A stretch of 64,000 nt of DNA. It comes from Acidimicrobiaceae bacterium (lineage in GTDB: Bacteria; Actinomycetota; Acidimicrobiia; Acidimicrobiales; Ilumatobacteraceae). Positions within the stretch are counted from its first letter, which is position 1; each line of letters opens with the position of its first letter. The DNA lies in the NCBI GenBank assembly GCA_947446815.1, contig CANFGT010000005.1, positions 1 to 64,000 of the forward strand, written 5' to 3'. The notes under the pieces were generated by a model. It saw only the letters and a list, made by a program, of their open reading frames with translations, was not told the DNA's origin and did not search any database. Of this stretch, positions 42,412 to 50,162 are shown piece by piece. Position numbers and translations under genes: made by a program.

Positions 42412-43437
42412 TTATTCGGCGATGCCGACAGGCGACTCGTCAATGATCTGATCAAGATATTCCGACATGCCAAAACCAGTGGCACCTTCATGTTCGCCCG
42501 ATGTGATGCGCCACTTTGTCATGCCCTCGCTAATGCGAGTCATTAGCCAATTGCCGTCGGGATCTTGGCGACGATTCCGCAACGGAATAAGACTTTCGAC
42601 TTCACCTTCAAAGTTCCACTCTTTACCTGACTTGGTGGAACGGATGACGCCAGTGACTTTGTCGTGGTAATTCTCTTCGCCGGTGGTCACCGTTGAAATC
42701 TGCACGTCATCGCAAAGATGAATCTGTCCGTTGTCCCATACAAAACCACCACGAGAACCAGGGCCATCTTTCTTTGCAACACGGCTGGCCATAAAGCCAA
42801 GATTCTCGCCAAAGTTTGCAGTGAGCCATCGGTAGTACCACGGTGCTTGCCAATATCGCGGACCCCACGAGTGATCGCGTAAACCAAAACCGTCAATGGC
42901 CCACTCTTCTTCGCCCACGCGAAGAGAGCCTGTGGCACTCACTAGTTGTTCATAGTGGCCCTTTGCGAATTCTTCTCCGGGAGTTTCGTGCGGCGTATCG
43001 GGCTCGCCGCCAAACATGCTGTTGCGGCCCTGGCCGGTAAACGTGATGTGTGCTTCGCACTCGCTAAATGGATTATTCGCAAATGCAGTTTTTGGGTCTG
43101 CCATTTCATGTGGGTTGTCAAGCACGACAACTTTGCCGACAAAGTCAATGCGCAGTTCTTCAAATGGCTTCACCATGGTCCACGTGAGTCCGCCCGCATC
43201 AAGAGCATCGTTGTTCTCGATATTGGGGCGTTTGAACATGAAGCCCACGCGACCATTCGGCAAGTACAGACACACGGTCATTTCTGCATAGCCTTCGTTC
43301 GCACGATTACCCATGCGGAACCATCCACCCACTTGTGATGTTGGATCAAAGCAGTTGATGTACATGCTCTCGTTGAAATTGGTCTCTGGACCAAGTTCGT
43401 GCATGTACTCGTCTGATGGTTCGAGTCTGACGCCCAT
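42412..43437 (-). CDS. DUF7064/DUF7065-like lipocalin-fold protein, unknown function
   Basis: 341 residues, no signal peptide. The key block is GFGLRDHSWGPRYWQAPW near the middle. Earlier beta-rich stretches (GYAEMTVCLYLPNGRVGFMF, LRIDFVGKVVVLDNP, CEAHITFTGQG) and a C-terminal half (FNFEGEVESLIPL-like EWNFEGEVESLIPLRNR) suggest a double lipocalin or AttH-like barrel. I recall the RDHSWGPR signature from actinobacterial and proteobacterial proteins encoded among lipid or steroid degradation genes, annotated DUF7064/7065. No catalytic role is known; a hydratase or ligand-binding role is possible. It lies 39 nt downstream of an SDR gene on the same strand. Confidence 0.8.
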   Translation of the reverse strand: MGVRLEPSDEYMHELGPETNFNESMYINCFDPTSQVGGWFRMGNRANEGYAEMTVCLYLPNGRVGFMFKRPNIENNDALDAGGLTWTMVKPFEELRIDFVGKVVVLDNPHEMADPKTAFANNPFSECEAHITFTGQGRNSMFGGEPDTPHETPGEEFAKGHYEQLVSATGSLRVGEEEWAIDGFGLRDHSWGPRYWQAPWYYRWLTANFGENLGFMASRVAKKDGPGSRGGFVWDNGQIHLCDDVQISTVTTGEENYHDKVTGVIRSTKSGKEWNFEGEVESLIPLRNRRQDPDGNWLMTRISEGMTKWRITSGEHEGATGFGMSEYLDQIIDESPVGIAE

Positions 43438-43476
43438 GATGTTCCCCCCGGAAAAGTGATTGGTGTGCGGCTGTGG

Positions 43477-44292
43477 TCAGCCGTTAAAGATGCGGTTCTG
43501 CAACTTGCGCATACCTGCGAGCCAACGATCGCGGTCGGCAACTTTGCGTTGTTCGTACGTGTGTACTTCTGTGTGCGGCATCACGAGAAACTTCTCTTCA
43601 ACAATCGTGTTGTACACAATGTCGGCTACTTCGCTTGGCTCAAGGACTGCACCCGAGGCCTTCACAACATCGCCTCCACGCTTATCGATGCCATCATCTG
43701 CGCCTGGAGGGTTCAACATATTGGTGTTGACACCTTGTGGGCATAGGCATGTCACGCGTACACCGCGATCGCCATACGTAATGGACATCCACTCGGCGAA
43801 TGCAACTGCCGCATGCTTGCTCACGCTGTACGTAGCGCTACCAATTTGCGACAAAAGACCAGCAGCTGATGCGGTGCTACAGAAATAGCCTTCGCCGGCA
43901 GCGAGCCAATCACCAATGAGGTGCTTTGCTGCCCAACGGTGCGCGTGGGTGTTGATGTTCATCACCATGTTCCACGTGTCTTCATCCGTGTTCTCAAGAA
44001 ATTGTCCTTGTGCGACACCAGCATTGGCGAAGAAAAGGTGGATAAAACCAAACTTGTTTCGCGCAGCATCGATGAGAGCGATGTTGCCCGCTTCGGTTCC
44101 AATGTCTGCTACGACTGCAAATGCGGAGTCAGGACGAATCGCATTCAACGATGCAGCAACTGCTTCAAGACGACGTGCATCTCTATCGGCGACAACGACT
44201 TGTGCTCCGGCCTTATGGAAGCGGCGAGCTAATGCTTCTCCGATTCCTCCTGCGGCACCTGTGACGACTGTGGTTTTGCCCTCAAAATTCAT
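43477..44292 (-). CDS. Short-chain dehydrogenase/reductase
   Basis: About 271 residues from the ATG at 44292, which has AAGG upstream; a longer reading to 44352 is less likely. This is a classical SDR: cofactor loop VVTGAAGGIGEALARRF (about 8-24), Asp of VADRDARR that favours NAD, LFFANAGVAQG, and the catalytic Ser plus YSVSKHAAVAFAEW (Tyr-x-x-x-Lys). It oxidises or reduces an alcohol/ketone, probably of a lipid or steroid given the neighbouring DUF7064-like gene. Its start faces the 54-residue gene at 44441, with about 150 nt of spacer between them. Confidence 0.9.
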   Translation of the reverse strand: MNFEGKTTVVTGAAGGIGEALARRFHKAGAQVVVADRDARRLEAVAASLNAIRPDSAFAVVADIGTEAGNIALIDAARNKFGFIHLFFANAGVAQGQFLENTDEDTWNMVMNINTHAHRWAAKHLIGDWLAAGEGYFCSTASAAGLLSQIGSATYSVSKHAAVAFAEWMSITYGDRGVRVTCLCPQGVNTNMLNPPGADDGIDKRGGDVVKASGAVLEPSEVADIVYNTIVEEKFLVMPHTEVHTYEQRKVADRDRWLAGMRKLQNRIFNG

Positions 44293-44440
44293 ATTTGGAA
44301 CCTTATGGCACCCGTCACGGGCGTCTTTCATCCAAGGTTTGGAAGTATCCACCTATCGGCACGCCCCATCTGTACGATGTGCTCAGCGGGCGGAACCGGT
44401 ACCTCTGGTCTTCCGTACCCGTACCCGAGAGGAGCTCACC
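44293..44440. promoter_or_regulatory. Divergent intergenic region (SDR / small gene)
   Basis: This 148-nt spacer between the SDR start (44292, -) and the small gene start (44441, +) should hold both promoters. I see no convincing -10/-35 pair. The only clear signal is the ribosome site GAGAGGAG at 44427-44434 for the small gene, and a short direct repeat GTACCCGTACCC just before it. Confidence 0.35.
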
Positions 44441-44605
44441 ATGATGGATACACGCGAACCGGTCATTACCGAAGCGCTCGCCGTCATTGACAAGGCGTTG
44501 GCAGAAATGCTGCGTCGCGAACTTGTCTCTGCAGTCGAAGTAGGAGACCTTCTCCTCGACCTTCGCACTTTGCTCAGCGCAAGCGCTGCCACCACCGACG
44601 CCTGA
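44441..44605 (+). CDS. Small conserved-looking protein (54 residues)
   Basis: The ATG at 44441 is preceded by GAGAGGAG with a 6-nt spacer, one of the strongest ribosome sites in the window. The protein starts MMDTREPVITEALAVIDKAL and continues with RRELVSAVEVGDLLLDLRTL, then a short Ser/Ala/Thr tail. It is almost all helix, amphipathic, with a charge pattern like that of a short two-helix hairpin, and has no cysteine or membrane segment. I recall similar short actinobacterial proteins, but no function. Its last 32 bp overlap the end of the convergent WS/DGAT gene. Confidence 0.72.
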   Translation: MMDTREPVITEALAVIDKALAEMLRRELVSAVEVGDLLLDLRTLLSASAATTDA

Positions 44606-46043
44606 TCGGTGTGGCACTTGCATCGCCTGTAGTAGGCGATGCGTCAAAGGTTTCCGTGCGCGTCGGCGCATATGTTGCCAACTCTTGAAATGACTCCACG
44701 AGAGAGTCGCGCAGGAGCGCTGGGCTCTCAACGGCTGCTTCGTCAATGTTGATGCCAACGTCCAAGCTGCCCATGTACGACATGAGCGTGAGATTAAATG
44801 CCACGCCGCCCAATGGTCCGACGGGGTAATTCTCCAGCATTTTGGCACCTGCAACGTAGAGCGGGATTCCCGCCCCGCGAACATTGGAGGTGGCAAAGTC
44901 AACGGTTTCGGCTTGGCCACGAGCCAGACGCGTCACCACAGACGTAGGGATCATGGTGGACACTGTGGCGATTGCTTCCAACGACCCCGACGCAGACCCT
45001 GCACGTGCTGCCGCAAGAATTTCATTCACTGCTGAAAAACGTTCAGGCAGAGACATCTCTGCGGTGGGCACCAACATGCGTGCAAGTGTGAATGCGTTAC
45101 TTCCACTTTCTTCGGTACGGGTGCTGATTGCCATAGATGCCCGAAGTGATTCCACTGGTGCACCGAGCCGCTCATGATATTTGCTTGCTGCATGAGCTGC
45201 CGCAGTGACGAAGGCAGTATTCAAAGTGCCATTCATCGCTTTTGCTGCACCACGCATGTCGTGATAACTCACACGAGTAGTTTCCAGTCGACGACGCAAT
45301 GAACGAGATGTCCATAATGGAGATCGTGCAGCATCGGCTTCATTGAGTTGTGCCAACAGTCCTTTTATGGTTGCCGATGTTGATGAAGTAATTGTTCCGA
45401 TGAGAGATGGGTCGGCAAGAACATCGCGCACTTGACGTAAAAGTGACAGCGGAAGACGAAGGCTGTCACTCATTGCGCCACGTAATGCTTCCGTGGCATC
45501 TGGTGAGGAAATTTCCGTTGCTGCATTGGCGATCGCAGGGTCAAGAGCAGGAAGCGGACCGGGTTCACGCTGCAAGTCCAAGTAGTGCATGGAAAGTTCG
45601 ACGCCACCTTGACCATCGGTCACTGTGTGATGAAGCTTTTGAATCAACGCACTGCGACCACCGACGAGTCCATCGACGATGACGAAGTGCCACAGCGGGC
45701 GTGATCGATCAAAGGGGTCCGCAACAAGAAGTGTTGCGAGGTCAAGAAGTTGGCGCATATCGCCAGGCTCGGCAAGAGAAATTTTGCGAACGTGATATCG
45801 AATATCAAACGTTGGATCATCGACCCACGTGGGGTTACCAAGGTTGCCTGGTGCAGGAAGTACACGTCGACGTAAGCGAGGAAAGAGCAACGATGTCCGC
45901 TCCATGCGGGCATAGAGCAAATCCATATTGGGTGAGCGATCAAGAATGGTGATGTTGGCAAACGTTGATGCCAAATGAGGGTCTTTTTCTAAACGCCACA
46001 TCAGCGATTCAGTGTCGCTCATTCTTTTTTCGTGGTCGGACAT
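44574..46043 (-). CDS. Wax ester synthase / diacylglycerol acyltransferase (WS/DGAT)
   Basis: 489 residues. The catalytic motif HHTVTDGQGG lies near residue 140, inside LIQKLHHTVTDGQ, as expected for WS/DGAT (HHxxxDG). Other family signs are the opening MSDTESLMWRLEKDP, PLWHFVIVDGL, and the C-terminal SNVRGAGIPLYVAGAKML and GPLGGVAFNLTLMSYMG. It joins acyl-CoA to a long alcohol or diacylglycerol to make storage lipid. An internal ATG at 46022 (MSDTESL) is an equally good start. It is last in a tight minus-strand run with a DsbA-like, a PAP2 and lipid-catabolism genes. Confidence 0.94.
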   Translation of the reverse strand: MSDHEKRMSDTESLMWRLEKDPHLASTFANITILDRSPNMDLLYARMERTSLLFPRLRRRVLPAPGNLGNPTWVDDPTFDIRYHVRKISLAEPGDMRQLLDLATLLVADPFDRSRPLWHFVIVDGLVGGRSALIQKLHHTVTDGQGGVELSMHYLDLQREPGPLPALDPAIANAATEISSPDATEALRGAMSDSLRLPLSLLRQVRDVLADPSLIGTITSSTSATIKGLLAQLNEADAARSPLWTSRSLRRRLETTRVSYHDMRGAAKAMNGTLNTAFVTAAAHAASKYHERLGAPVESLRASMAISTRTEESGSNAFTLARMLVPTAEMSLPERFSAVNEILAAARAGSASGSLEAIATVSTMIPTSVVTRLARGQAETVDFATSNVRGAGIPLYVAGAKMLENYPVGPLGGVAFNLTLMSYMGSLDVGINIDEAAVESPALLRDSLVESFQELATYAPTRTETFDASPTTGDASATPIRRRWWQRLR

Positions 46044-46062
46044 GCGCCCTAACCTACAGCCA

Positions 46063-46662
46063 CTACATGGGGACGCTGGTGTGCTTGAACTCGTTCAAAA
46101 TTGGCCAGTCGATGTCATCAAGAATGCGGTCAATTGTTCGCGTTGCCGCTGCGGTGTCGCCATGAGCGTGGTCAAGGAGACGGACAAAGACGGCCTTGTC
46201 ATTGATGATGAAAGTAGGGGTGCCCCACACTTGATGAGACTTCACGTACTTCGTGTGCTCTTCACGAACTACTGCCAGGGTGCGCCCAGACTCAACATCG
46301 GCAAAGGCCTGTTCGGCGTTGCCACCAGCGGCTTCAATGATTGCAGTGATTTTTGCGCGGTCGTTTAAGTTGCCGCCGTTGACATGGCGATAGTTGAACA
46401 TTGCCTGGTGATAATCGAGAAGTGCATCGGGTTGCTGATCGCGCAAGGAAATGGCTAATTGCAATGTCAGAAGTCCACTGTCGCGTTCGGGTGAATCCCA
46501 GATGTCTTGTTGACCTTCTTCAACATGTGCTTGTCCGAGGCAGAAAGGGAGAAAAGTGACATCCCAGTCGGCGCCGGCACGAAGACCTTCAACAACATGG
46601 TCGTGTACAAGGCGAGCGAAGGGGCAGCGGTAATCAAAAGTCAGTCCGAAGGAACGAGTCAT
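46063..46662 (-). CDS. DsbA-family thioredoxin-like protein
   Basis: 199 residues. The N-terminal FGLTFDYRCPFARLVHDHVV places a CxxA motif (CPFA) where DsbA enzymes have CxxC, so a disulfide exchange is not possible in the usual way. A helical insert (about 60-130) and the cis-proline region VKSHQVWGTPTFIINDK follow, as in the DsbA/HCCA-isomerase/mycothiol nitroreductase groups. One active cysteine suggests thiol-dependent reduction or isomerisation with mycothiol. Gene order places it between PAP2 and WS/DGAT on the same strand (gaps 47 and 19 nt). Confidence 0.83.
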   Translation of the reverse strand: MTRSFGLTFDYRCPFARLVHDHVVEGLRAGADWDVTFLPFCLGQAHVEEGQQDIWDSPERDSGLLTLQLAISLRDQQPDALLDYHQAMFNYRHVNGGNLNDRAKITAIIEAAGGNAEQAFADVESGRTLAVVREEHTKYVKSHQVWGTPTFIINDKAVFVRLLDHAHGDTAAATRTIDRILDDIDWPILNEFKHTSVPM

Positions 46663-46709
46663 AGAAAATTCAACCTACGGAGCGCTAGGGGTATTCCCTT
46701 ACAACGAGA

Positions 46710-47231
46710 TCAACTCAGAATGCTGTTGATGATGGGGACGGCAATACTGCCGAGGAATGCACCCGTCACAATGCCACCGACGATGTCGGAGAGGTGATGG
46801 ATACGCACAACAACACGACTGAGTGCAACGACAAGAGCAATACCGCACCAGAGAAGCGCCATTGGCCATCCGGTGAATGACGTGAGAATAATTGCGGCAA
46901 ATGTTGCAGACGATGCATGGCCACTTGGAAAACTAGAGGTGCTGGGTGTGCGCACGTCAAATCGTTCGTCACCAGATGTTGTTGGACGCTGGCGGCGGAA
47001 GAGTCGCTTGATGCCTTGATTGACAATGATGCTTTCCACGCCGAGTGCGAAAGAGAGCGCGAACGCTTGGTGAAGTCGTTGTGCTGAGCCGATGGCGCGT
47101 ATGAAACCAACGATGTGCCACACCACACTGAAGTCGCCGACCGTACTGGCGAATCCGAAGAGCGCGATAAGAGCATTGTGATTACGCAATGGTTCGAGAA
47201 TGCGGTCGCCCGCGCGGTCAAAAGCAGTCAT
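46710..47231 (-). CDS. PAP2-family membrane phosphatase
   Basis: 173 residues with about five hydrophobic segments. The three phosphatase motifs are all present: KRLFRRQRP, PSGHASSATFAA and RVVVRIHHLSDIVGG. Such enzymes dephosphorylate lipid phosphates (phosphatidate, prenyl diphosphates) at the outer face of the membrane. Its ATG overlaps the stop of the upstream hydrolase by one base (TGATG). With WS/DGAT two genes downstream, dephosphorylating phosphatidate to feed diacylglycerol acylation is an attractive role, not proven. Confidence 0.9.
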   Translation of the reverse strand: MTAFDRAGDRILEPLRNHNALIALFGFASTVGDFSVVWHIVGFIRAIGSAQRLHQAFALSFALGVESIIVNQGIKRLFRRQRPTTSGDERFDVRTPSTSSFPSGHASSATFAAIILTSFTGWPMALLWCGIALVVALSRVVVRIHHLSDIVGGIVTGAFLGSIAVPIINSILS

Positions 47232-48106
47232 CAGAATGTTGCGATGGTGTTCTCAATGAGAGATGCAATTTGGGCAGGGTGTTCCAATGGCCCAAAGTGG
47301 CCCATCTCGTCATATTGCACGTAAGTGGAATTCTGAATGTTCTCTGCGACTTTGATTGCGAATGAAGAAGGTTGATAAGGCGCAGGTGCGCCTGAGATGA
47401 CCCAGACACGATTTGTAATTTTTGCTAGATCGCTCCACGTGCCGTGGGTGCCGCCTGTTTCGTATGTGCGTGCTTCGTGTTCGGGCAAACATTTGAGTTC
47501 CACTTCGCCATGTTCGTTTGGCTTGAATCCGTGACGAACGTATGCCTCGCGTGCAACAGGATGGAATGAAGCCATCGGTGGCTTGGCAGTGAAATTTTCG
47601 AGTGCAGCCTCGAAACTTGTAAACGTTGAACGACGCTTGCGAGCTCCGCCAGCAAGGGGATTAGCGGGACGCTCCTCGTTCTCTGGCGTCGGTGGGAACA
47701 CAATTGGCTCGAAGACAAAGAGTGCGGAGAACAGTTCTGGCTCGATGAGTGATGCCATGAGCAGCGATGCGCCTCCCATGGAATGACCAACACCAACAAT
47801 TGGCTTACCACCGTGTTGTGCTGAGAGGTACCGAGCAGCAGCTAGGGCGTCATGTCCGTATTGCAGCCACTCAATATTTGTGGGGTCCACAGTTTCTGCG
47901 TCGCCATAACCGCGGTGATCGAAACCCATCACGTGGTGATGATTGGAGAGAATTTCAGCCATCGGCTCCCAGCAATGCGCATGGAAGCCCGTGGCATGCG
48001 ACAGGAGAATTGGAGAGCCGGTTCCTCTGAAGTCATGCATTGCGACGATGACCCCATCAAGTGATGGAATCAAGGTTGCGTCGGTACATGCAATGTTTTG
48101 CGTCAT
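47231..48106 (-). CDS. Alpha/beta hydrolase
   Basis: 291 residues from the ATG at 48106, chosen because GAGGA stands 7 nt upstream; the frame is open further back but runs into the previous gene. The fold is seen from ILLSHATGFHAHCWEPMA (oxyanion region) through MGFDHRGYGDAE, the nucleophile elbow GVGHSMGGASLLMA (Ser near 105), and the catalytic His in YDEMGHFGPLEHP. Substrate unknown; esters or thioesters are likely given the acyl-CoA dehydrogenase gene just upstream (10-nt gap). It is translationally linked to PAP2 downstream. Confidence 0.9.
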   Translation of the reverse strand: MTQNIACTDATLIPSLDGVIVAMHDFRGTGSPILLSHATGFHAHCWEPMAEILSNHHHVMGFDHRGYGDAETVDPTNIEWLQYGHDALAAARYLSAQHGGKPIVGVGHSMGGASLLMASLIEPELFSALFVFEPIVFPPTPENEERPANPLAGGARKRRSTFTSFEAALENFTAKPPMASFHPVAREAYVRHGFKPNEHGEVELKCLPEHEARTYETGGTHGTWSDLAKITNRVWVISGAPAPYQPSSFAIKVAENIQNSTYVQYDEMGHFGPLEHPAQIASLIENTIATF

Positions 48107-48116
48107 CTGATGGTCC

Positions 48117-49229
48117 TCACTTGGGTTCTCTCGGAAGGCCGAGAAGTCGTTCACCAATGATGTTGCGTTGCACTTGGCTGCTGCCACCTGCAATACGTCC
48201 ACCGGGAGCACTTTCCATTCCCATTGCATCTGCGCCTTCCAGCATTGCATCTGCGCCAGAAATGTTTCCTCGCAACATTGCGACACCAAACATCATTTCA
48301 GTAATGCCCAGTTTCATCAGTGACGAAGCGGTGGATGCAACAGGGCCTTGTGTTTGAGCCATTGCTTTGTAGGCAGTGCCCTTGGACAGCAATGTCAGCA
48401 ATTCGTCGCGTTGCGATGAATTGAGTCCGTTTCCACGCCCCAGAGCAGACATTGATTCCAGTCGACGTTCTAACGAAATAACGCTTGCACCAATATGGCC
48501 GCGTTCATTGGTGAGCACAGCCATGCCTACACCCCAACCGCCGTGCAAAGGTCCAATGAGGTACTCAGCTGGCAACTCAACGTCAGTGAAGAACACTTCA
48601 TCAAATTCGGATTCACCGGTCATCTGGCGAAGTGGACGCACCTCGACACCTGAGAGGTTCATCGGAATTAAAAAGAAAGAAATTCCCTCGTGCTTTGGTG
48701 CATCGGGGTTGGTCCGCGCCATGAGGATGCCCCAGTTACTGCATCGACCTCCGCTGCACCACACTTTTTGACCGTTGATGATGAACCGGTCGCCATCTCG
48801 CTCGGCTTTGGTGCTCAGTGATCCAAGATCACTTCCTGCTCCCGGTTCAGAGAACAACTGACACCACACGTGGTCTGCGCTGAGAGTTGTCAGGAGGTGC
48901 TGGGCTTTTTGTTCTTCGGTACCGAATGCCATAACGGCGCCACCAGCAAGAACGAGTCCCACCATGTTGAGCAGCGGTGGAACCCCAGCTCTGGCGCATT
49001 CCTCGACCCATGCTCCATGATGTGCGGGGGAGAGTCCTTGGCCGCCGTACTCAGTGGGCCAATGAATGCCAGCAAAACCGGCATCAAAAATGTGGCGTTG
49101 CCATGCAGCGCCTTCTTCAATCAAGTCGGGGGGACAAATTGCTCCGTAGTCGCGAGGGGCATGTTGACGATTGCTCGCCAACCATGCCGCCGCGCGCACT
49201 CGGAAAGAGTCAACCGACTCGATACTCAC
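48117..49229 (-). CDS. Acyl-CoA dehydrogenase family protein
   Basis: 370 residues from a GTG at 49229, 2 nt after the SDR stop. Family blocks: HWPTEYGGQGLSPAHHGAWV, WCQLFSEPGAGSDLGSLSTK, FIINGQKVWCSGGRCSNWG, VFFTDVELPAEYLIG and the C-terminal GGSSQVQRNIIGERLLGLPR. It oxidises an acyl-CoA to the enoyl-CoA with FAD. A segment that reads PGPEAS in the second dehydrogenase (50163-51332) reads QGPVAS here, and this copy is about 20 residues shorter. The pair, separated by an SDR, may form a mixed complex as in some sterol-degrading FadE pairs. That complex is inference. Confidence 0.92.
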   Translation of the reverse strand: MSIESVDSFRVRAAAWLASNRQHAPRDYGAICPPDLIEEGAAWQRHIFDAGFAGIHWPTEYGGQGLSPAHHGAWVEECARAGVPPLLNMVGLVLAGGAVMAFGTEEQKAQHLLTTLSADHVWCQLFSEPGAGSDLGSLSTKAERDGDRFIINGQKVWCSGGRCSNWGILMARTNPDAPKHEGISFFLIPMNLSGVEVRPLRQMTGESEFDEVFFTDVELPAEYLIGPLHGGWGVGMAVLTNERGHIGASVISLERRLESMSALGRGNGLNSSQRDELLTLLSKGTAYKAMAQTQGPVASTASSLMKLGITEMMFGVAMLRGNISGADAMLEGADAMGMESAPGGRIAGGSSQVQRNIIGERLLGLPREPK

Positions 49230-49231
49230 GA

Positions 49232-50125
49232 CTACTTGAGTGCGTTGAAGAACATGGCCGTTTCCTCTGGGAGATTGGCCGGAATGACGTAACCGTCGGT
49301 GTTGCGAATCTGCGTCCAGTTGTCACGGATGTCTTCAAGGCTGAGGTCTGGCTTGTAGAAGCCTTGTGTCTCTCCGATGAAAACGCGCGCTACACGACCG
49401 CCACCAACTGAGTAGATCTCGCCGCTGACGTCACAGTCTTCGTGAGAAAGCCACGCAACAATCGGCGTCACAAGTGAAGGGTCAAGCTTGTCGCCAATCG
49501 CCCCCATGAGGTTCTCTGTCATACGTGTGAGAGCCAAAGGAGCAATGGTGTTTGCCTTGATGTTGTACTTTGCGCCTTCTGCTGCGAGAACGCGAGAGAA
49601 ACCAACGAGGCCCATCTTTGCTGCGCCGTAGTTAGCTTGGCCGAAGTTGCCAAAAATGCCAGCTGCAGATGATGTGGAAACAATGCGACCGTAACCCTGC
49701 TCACGCATGCGGATCCATGCGGGGCGAGTGACATTGAATGCGCCCTTGAGGTGAACGTCGATGACGGGATCAACCAGTTCTGGGGTCATGTTGTGGAATG
49801 TTTTGTCGCGAAGGATGCCTGCATTGTTGATGACGATGTCAACACGGCCGTATGCGTCGATGGCTGTCTGGATGATTCCTTCGCCACCTTCTGGTGTGGA
49901 AACGCTGTCGTGGTTAGCAACTGCTTCGCCCCCTGCGGCACGAATTTCATCAACAACCTTCTGGGCAGCACTTGCGTCTGCTCCGGCACCGTCAATGGAG
50001 CCACCGAGGTCGTTCACGACCACGAGTGCGCCACGTGAGGCGAGAAGGAGTGCATGCTGTCGGCCAAGACCGCCACCTGCACCCGTGATTACTGCAACTT
50101 TTCCGTCGTATGTCAACTTAGTCAT
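49232..50125 (-). CDS. SDR family, HSD17B4-like (3-hydroxyacyl-CoA dehydrogenase type)
   Basis: 297 residues. The SDR core is clear: VITGAGGGLGRQHALLLASRG, VVVNDLGGSIDG (the Asp and the glycine-rich loop of the peroxisomal multifunctional-enzyme branch), VINNAGILRD and YGAAKMGLVGFS (Tyr-x-x-x-Lys). The C-terminal 90 residues (IYSVGGGRVARVFIGETQGF and after) are the extension seen in HSD17B4-type enzymes without hydratase and sterol-carrier domains. It would oxidise 3-hydroxyacyl-CoA. It leads the minus-strand run to WS/DGAT and is divergent from a second acyl-CoA dehydrogenase by 37 nt. A paralogue lies at 63391. Confidence 0.93.
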   Translation of the reverse strand: MTKLTYDGKVAVITGAGGGLGRQHALLLASRGALVVVNDLGGSIDGAGADASAAQKVVDEIRAAGGEAVANHDSVSTPEGGEGIIQTAIDAYGRVDIVINNAGILRDKTFHNMTPELVDPVIDVHLKGAFNVTRPAWIRMREQGYGRIVSTSSAAGIFGNFGQANYGAAKMGLVGFSRVLAAEGAKYNIKANTIAPLALTRMTENLMGAIGDKLDPSLVTPIVAWLSHEDCDVSGEIYSVGGGRVARVFIGETQGFYKPDLSLEDIRDNWTQIRNTDGYVIPANLPEETAMFFNALK

Positions 50126-50162
50126 GGCTTTTACCGTAGCCCCGAGCGCCTACTCTGACCAC

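Noticed and set aside
43916-44440. Long plus-strand frame upstream of, and in frame with, the 54-residue gene
   Set aside because: The upstream part runs antisense through the SDR; the strong ribosome site at 44427 fixes the start at 44441.
49761-50162. Longer N-terminus for the plus-strand acyl-CoA dehydrogenase
   Set aside because: It would overlap the divergent SDR on most of its length; the family N-terminus begins at the ATG at 50163.
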